From positions 13,102,001 to 13,166,000 of the forward strand of contig CM049308.1 in assembly GCA_026874595.1 (NCBI GenBank): a DNA stretch of 64,000 bases, in the 5' to 3' direction. Positions 59,154-64,000 of the stretch are shown here, one piece after another (the stretch's first letter is position 1; each line of letters begins with the position of its first letter). The position numbers and the translations under genes are program-made. A model generated the notes under the pieces. It saw nothing but the letters and a program-made list of their open reading frames with translations. It was not told where the DNA came from and made no database searches. This DNA is from Sipunculus nudus (Eukaryota > Annelida > Sipuncula > Golfingiida > Sipunculidae).

Positions 59154-59446
59154 GGGCCTTAGTTGTGCTTAATTGATTGTGGAGACCTTGTATGCAAATT
59201 AGGGGATGCCAGCTGCAGGGGTCTAATTTACCTCTGCAGATTCGATCCCCCTATTGCTCGAAGGTCGGGGTGTGTTGAATGGAGGTCAGGTCGGTTTACA
59301 GGTGCGGGGTCGCGACCCATATTGCTGACCTCTTGTTTTTGTGAGTGTTGGGTTCTGTGTTGTGTGTATCCGTTGAGAAGGCTTGTTGGTGTAGTTTTTT
59401 GGATGTTTAATATATAGTTTATTTGTTTTATTAATTATTTACTATG

Positions 59447-62356
59447 TTATTGTTGATTTTGTCCTTCTAGAATGTAATCTAGAGGGGACTTTATTTTTAT
59501 GTTGTTTTTAGGTTGTGTGTAATCGTGTTGATATTTAAGTAGTTTTATTGTGTCCAGTTCTTTTATTCTTTCATAGGAGTTTGTTGCTTGTTCTTTTAGA
59601 TATTCAGTGATTTTGGGGGTGTTTGTTTTTTCTCTTAATTCGTTTGTTTTTCTTAGTTTGTGTGTTCTGAGAATGGCTCTCAGTGCTTTATTTTGTGTGA
59701 TTTCTAGTTTATTTAACATTGTTTTCCCTGCGCCTAGAAACGCGATGGACCCATATGTGCCTATAGGGCGGATCCATTGCTTGTACAGGTAACTGGCCGT
59801 TTCTGCTTTCGGTCCGTCATGTTTGTAGCACAGAGCTTTTAGAATATTTACTCTGTTCCACATTCTTTGGATTATGTTCTCTATGTGTGGTTTCCAGGTG
59901 GCTCTTGAGTCGAATGTTACACCTAGAAATTTTGCCTCTTTGTGTTCTTTGAGGTCCTCACCTAATAATTCTAGGGGCTCGAAATATTTGGGTTTTTTAG
60001 CTTTTGTAAATAAAACAGTTTGTGTTTTTGAGGGGTTTAAGCGGACTCTCCAGTCGTCGCACCAGTTTTCTATTCTTTGTAATTGGGCCTGTACTTTATT
60101 TCTGGAGTATTTTGGATTTGTGTCAGTCGACCAGATGGCAATGTCATCAGCGTATTGTGATTCGCACAGTTGTTGTCCTGTCTTGGGGATGTCATTTACA
60201 TACATTATGTATAATAGAGGGCTGAGAACAGATCCCTGGGGGGTCCCTGCTTTAAGTGTTATTTCTTGTGATAGGGTCCCTTTAACTTTTACTCTGAGAG
60301 TCCTGTTGTGTAGAAAGGATGAAATTAATCTGATTATTTTATTCGGAAGATGGGATTTCATTATTTTGTATCTGATTCCGTCTGACCAAACGGAGTCAAA
60401 AGCCTTTTCCACATCGAGGAATGTGGCCAGGGTATATTGACTCCGTTTAAAACCTGTGGTTATTGATTGGCTAAGTCGGAGGATGTGGTCGGTGGTGGAT
60501 CTGCCCGCTCTGAACCCGGACTGATCTTGGTTAAAAAATGGGCCCCCCAATTCGGGAGGTCGGTTGTCCAAAAACGTGGTTATCCTATTTTTTAGGATTT
60601 TTTCAAATAGTTTTCCTATGCAGGGGAGTAAGCTGATAGGTCTGAAATTTGTTGGTTTGTCTTGTGTTTTGCCGGGTTTTGGAATCATTGTTACTACGGC
60701 TTTTTTCCAGTCGTCTGGGAAGTATCCCCAGTTAATGCAGAGTGTGTATAATTTCGCTATTCTTTCTAAACAGGTGTCGGGGAGTTTTTTTAATATTACG
60801 TAGTTGATGTTGTCTGCGCCTGGGGCTGATTTTCCCTTGGCTGTTTTAAGTGCGCGTTTTATTTCAATTAGCGCAACAGGCCTGACTGCGGGGTTATTAT
60901 CATCTGTTTCATTTATTTGTGTTTGTAATGGTTTGAATAAAATCGGGTTGTTTTCTATAGTTTCAGTAACTGTATCATAGAGTTCTTCATTAAAATCTTC
61001 ATCTTCTGGTGTTGTGTGTATTTTTTCCAGGGTGTTCGCGAATAAATCTGCTTTGCTTTGTGGGGTTTCGGCTACGGAGCCGTCGGGTTTTAACAGTGGT
61101 TGGGATTGCCCTGTGCTGGGATTTGTTCTTGTGTTTGAATATTGTTTGAATTTGTTCCAAAATTGTTTTGTGTTTGTTTTATCATCTAAGCTATTTATGT
61201 AGTCTGTCCATTGTGTGCGTTTTTGTTCTAGGATAGCTTTTTGTGTTAGTTTATTTATTCTATTATATAGATGGTTCGCTTCGGCCGTGCGGGTCCGTTT
61301 TTGATAATTTCGGACTCGGCGACGCAGTTTTACAAGTTCCCTGATTCTGGGCGTGAAGTGCCACCAGTTTCTATTTTTATTTATTTTTTCGGGCGCTACT
61401 ATATTAATAGCTTCGGTGATGGACTGGGTCATCTCGTATGTCAGGTTATCGATCTGGAGGTGGGTAATAACATCCGCCTCGTCAGGATCGGTCATTTTTT
61501 CGTCCGTGTATTTTTGGAATTTTCTCCAGTCTGCGTTTTTCAGGTCTCTGAATTTTTTGGGGGGCGCGACCTGTGGTGCCCAGTTTATATCTAAATGGAT
61601 TGGGAGATGATCTGAACCTATATCCTCTCCCACATAATATTCAGAACTTAAAGCTAATTCTGGCGTGGCTAGAGCGAGGTCTAGTATATTCCACGCTCCG
61701 TTTGCGGTGTTAAAGTAAGTCGGGTTTTCGTCATTTAATAGTATTAAATTACCGTCTGAGAGTTCATTCATTAATATCCTCCCAGACTCATTTGTGTATC
61801 GCGCTCCGTAATTTTCATGAGGGGCGTTCAGGTCTCCGAGGATTATGTAATTTTTACTGTTATTTCTGATTTTTTTGAATATTTGCGGTTGTAATTTGTT
61901 TTGTGGCGGATTGTAATAAACTATTATATCTAGGGGGGAGGTTGTGTTTTGTTCGTTGTTTATGCGCACGGAGAGAGCTTCTGCTTTAAAATGCCCGAAC
62001 CATTTGTTTATAGTATAGTTTAGTTGTCTGTCTATACAAATGGCCGTGCCCCCTCCGGCTCCTGTTTTTCTGTCTGCTCTGATTAAGTCATAGGGTCCCA
62101 TCGAGAAATGGGTGCCTGGTTTGAGTTTTGTTTCTGTTATCAGAGCAATTTGTATGTTGTTTCTTGTTAAATAATTTAATAAACTTTGTTTTTTGGTGGT
62201 GAGACTGTTTGTGTTAATGTGAATGATCTTGAGTTTGTCGTTTGGGGTGTTAGTTGGGGGGCTAGTGTTATCTATATTATTATTTACAATATTGAATGCT
62301 ATTTTTTTGGGTTGTTTCAGCGGGATAAGGCAGGAAATTCCTGTCTGTAGAGACTG
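59447..62356 (-). CDS. Family B ORF2, endonuclease/reverse transcriptase (B4)
   Basis: Same organisation as B2: open from a TAA at 62357-62359, seven A at the junction, first ATG only at 62101. Replacements compared with B2 include Ala for Glu in 'KSAPGADNINY', a segment in which A, B1 and B2 all have 'PGED', and Glu for Val just before 'SQYADD'. Catalytic 'YADD', 'GDLNAPH' and 'GSDHLPI' are intact. The Glu to Ala change could reduce activity. Confidence 0.9.
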   Translation of the reverse strand, partial: QSLQTGISCLIPLKQPKKIAFNIVNNNIDNTSPPTNTPNDKLKIIHINTNSLTTKKQSLLNYLTRNNIQIALITETKLKPGTHFSMGPYDLIRADRKTGAGGGTAICIDRQLNYTINKWFGHFKAEALSVRINNEQNTTSPLDIIVYYNPPQNKLQPQIFKKIRNNSKNYIILGDLNAPHENYGARYTNESGRILMNELSDGNLILLNDENPTYFNTANGAWNILDLALATPELALSSEYYVGEDIGSDHLPIHLDINWAPQVAPPKKFRDLKNADWRKFQKYTDEKMTDPDEADVITHLQIDNLTYEMTQSITEAINIVAPEKINKNRNWWHFTPRIRELVKLRRRVRNYQKRTRTAEANHLYNRINKLTQKAILEQKRTQWTDYINSLDDKTNTKQFWNKFKQYSNTRTNPSTGQSQPLLKPDGSVAETPQSKADLFANTLEKIHTTPEDEDFNEELYDTVTETIENNPILFKPLQTQINETDDNNPAVRPVALIEIKRALKTAKGKSAPGADNINYVILKKLPDTCLERIAKLYTLCINWGYFPDDWKKAVVTMIPKPGKTQDKPTNFRPISLLPCIGKLFEKILKNRITTFLDNRPPELGGPFFNQDQSGFRAGRSTTDHILRLSQSITTGFKRSQYTLATFLDVEKAFDSVWSDGIRYKIMKSHLPNKIIRLISSFLHNRTLRVKVKGTLSQEITLKAGTPQGSVLSPLLYIMYVNDIPKTGQQLCESQYADDIAIWSTDTNPKYSRNKVQAQLQRIENWCDDWRVRLNPSKTQTVLFTKAKKPKYFEPLELLGEDLKEHKEAKFLGVTFDSRATWKPHIENIIQRMWNRVNILKALCYKHDGPKAETASYLYKQWIRPIGTYGSIAFLGAGKTMLNKLEITQNKALRAILRTHKLRKTNELREKTNTPKITEYLKEQATNSYERIKELDTIKLLKYQHDYTQPKNNIKIKSPLDYILEGQNQQ

Positions 62357-63450
62357 TTATTTTGTTTAGTTTTCATTATATTTGCTTCAACAGTGCGTGG
62401 ATGCACTGTGAAGTGGTAGGCTTGTCGGTGTCCTACTGCTAGGATATTGCAGATTTCTGCTAGTGATTTTTCGGGCAGTAATTCTGTCATAGCGAAGGCC
62501 AAGTAGGTTAAGTTTTTTGTTGCTTGTATTTCCCTGTTATTTTCCTGTGTGTTTAATTGTGGTGTGTTTTTTATTGTGTTGTTACCCCATGCAGGGCGGC
62601 TTGGGGCTGGGGCAGGGAGGAGTGGGATTTTGTTTGTTTTTTCTTTGTTAAGTTTTTCGTTTATTCTGTAGTCCGAGTTTGCCTTTTTGTAAATGGGACA
62701 GGACTTGTAGCTGGCTATGTGCTGCCCATTGCAGTTTGCGCATTTTGCGCTCTGTTTTGGTCTGTCGCAGTCTTTTAGTGTGTGTCCTTGTGTGCCACAA
62801 CGGAGACACCGGGGCTGTAAGTTACATTTTTTTGCTGAGTGGCCAAATCTTTGGCAATTGTAGCACTGAGCTACTTCACTCAACTCTTGGTATTCAGTCA
62901 TTTTGTATGTTTTGTGTCCTAGTCTGATGTTTGTTTGTTGCGCTGTTTTATATTGTTGGGTGGTTGCAAAGGTAAGTTTTATAACTTTACTTTTGCCTAG
63001 TCTGTGTGCTTCTGTTATTCCTAGGGCTGTGAGTTCTTCTGTGATTTGTTGTGCGGTCATTTCGTCTGGGATTCCTTTAATGACTCCCTTTGTTTGTTTT
63101 TTGGTGTTTGTCTTGTTGATCAGTTTGTTTGTTGTAGTTTCTGTTACTTGTAGTGCTGGGAGAGTGTCCATGTTGGTGTCATCTGTTGTGTTTTGATTTC
63201 CGTTGGTCGGTTGTGGGTTTGTGTTTTGTTTGTTTGGTTGCTGTTGGGTGTATGGGGAGGTCGATTTTTTTGGTTTTTTGTTTGATTTTGGTGGTTGTGT
63301 GGGACTTGTGGTGTCGTTTGTGGGTGACATTTTCCTTTTTGGTGATGCTGTGGGTTTTGTGCTATTTGTTAACATTTGAACTTGAGTTTGGATGGGTGTT
63401 GTGTCCGCTAGTTTGAGTTGTCTTCTCGCTGATGGGTTTGTGTATGCGGG
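62317..63450 (-). pseudogene. Family B ORF1, N-terminally truncated (B4)
   Basis: About 377 codons from 'AYTNPSARRQLKLADT' (residue 205 of B2) to the normal stop, with RRM-like region and all three knuckles. An internal ATG at 63375 could start a 352-residue protein, but the coiled coil and conserved N-terminus are lost together with the leader. Confidence 0.88.
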
Positions 63451-63451
63451 T

Positions 63452-63472
63452 TGAAATGGATACGGGCCTTAG
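63452..63472 (-). other. Junction box plus 9-base B 3'-end stub between B4 and N4
   Basis: Sense order: N4 tail ending TATCTAT, then CTAAGGCCC (the last nine bases of a B element), then GTATCCATTTCA, then truncated B4. The nine bases may be a B insertion truncated almost completely. Confidence 0.65.
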
Positions 63473-64000
63473 ATAGATAGAACTAGTATTTTGAGTCACT
63501 AGACAGACACGGTTGAGGTGGTCTGGGACCACCGCCCCGGCCTGTCTCTTTAGACTATAATTTTGATGTCGAAAATTGCCACACAAGCCAAGCCAAGGGG
63601 CCGCGAAAGCCACCAGCACGCACCCGCACCGGTGACCGTGAAAGCTACATCACCCACACCCACAAAGCCCCGAGCGGACCACTTACCGCACGGATATCAT
63701 CAGCAAAGCCGCTGCCCCCACGATCCCGGTCGCGAGCGACATCCCCGAGCAGAGTGCGCACCACAACAGAGAGACCCCAACACAAGCAGGGAAACCCAGA
63801 TCGCCGCCAGAACAACCTCTACCGCGAAGAGCCGGACTTCCTGTGACTTGGGTCGGGCAGGCTGTCTTGGCTTGGTCTTCAGCTGGTCCCCGAGCAGTGG
63901 GCCTAAAGTTGTCTGTCTGCCCACTGTCAGGGATTCTTGGCTTGTCTTGCTAGTCTTGACTTGGGTTCCGGCTGTCGGGGTGGTCTTGTCTTCTCTTGGC
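63473..64000 (-). mobile_element. Family N unit, copy N4 (3' end only; continues beyond window)
   Basis: 528 bp matching the 3' part of N1-N3, from a shortened TATC tail (two units) through the TAGTCTAAAGAGACA block into the GC-rich domain. Several substitutions set it apart from N1-N3. No gene seen. Confidence 0.8.

Larger units (their letters stand above)
59154..63451 (-). mobile_element. Family B retrotransposon, copy B4 (5'-truncated)
   Basis: About 4.3 kb: 3' UTR, complete ORF2 and the C-terminal two thirds of ORF1. Truncated in ORF1 at ACCCGCATAC (sense). Preceded by GTATCCATTTCA (63452-63463), which matches the outer 3' flank beyond B3, so a 12-bp target duplication can be reconstructed if B3 and C came later. 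It is the most divergent B copy, with about 1.5 percent replacement in ORF2. Confidence 0.88.

Noticed and set aside
1-64000. TTAGG or other short telomere repeats, tRNA, rRNA, CRISPR, LTRs, host exons
   Set aside because: Looked for by eye and not found; isolated TTAGG strings occur but never in tandem. A computational search would settle this.

Overview
The window is eukaryotic repeat DNA, almost certainly from an arthropod and most likely an insect. Every recognisable protein is an ORF1 (Gag-like, three zinc knuckles) or ORF2 (apurinic-type endonuclease plus reverse transcriptase, no RNase H) of Jockey-like non-LTR retrotransposons, a group best known from arthropods. I see no host gene, no tRNA or rRNA, no LTR element and no TTAGG-type telomere repeat. 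Species and chromosome position cannot be read from the sequence.

Two layers are superimposed. The backbone is a strictly head-to-tail array, all sense on the minus strand, with a G+T-rich plus strand. In plus coordinates from left to right it is: D (5' part of an ORF1 element, 5137-5989), N1 (6003-9771), B1 (9785-22716, interrupted), N2 (22730-27252, interrupted), B2 (27266-45294, interrupted), N3 (45308-55397, interrupted), B3 (55411-57295, 5'-truncated), C (57300-59140), B4 (59154-63451, 5'-truncated) and N4 (63473 to the edge). Family B is an autonomous two-ORF element of about 5.4 kb. Family N is a 3.8-kb unit with no convincing protein, built largely of internal repeats. Family C is a Gag-only element of about 1.84 kb. 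D is a divergent relative of B that shares its leader.

The second layer is family A, a GC-richer autonomous element of about 6.3 kb. It entered the backbone in both orientations at unrelated sites with target duplications of 7 to 17 bp. There are seven copies: A1 (1-5136, +, cut by the window edge), A2 (9802-17329, -), A3 (16098-17310, -, truncated, inside A2), A4 (32640-38953, -), A5 (38960-45273, -), A6 (47947-54241, +) and A7 (25992-26721, -, truncated). The long copies encode nearly identical proteins and look recently active.

The most striking observation is that the 3' end of every backbone element but one (families B, N and C) abuts the same short box, GTATC, usually extended to GTATCCATWTCAC on the sense strand. 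B4 has a 12-bp duplication and C a 14-bp duplication that both begin exactly at this box. This suggests elements that integrate specifically at each other's junctions and so build a self-seeding tandem array, comparable in layout to the HeT-A/TART arrays of fly telomeres. The telomere comparison is inference: the array layout, strand bias, serial 5' truncation and Gag-only member fit it, but no chromosome end is visible. Unrelated families also share leader motifs and a CAGCTGCAG hairpin, which points to common cis-acting signals.
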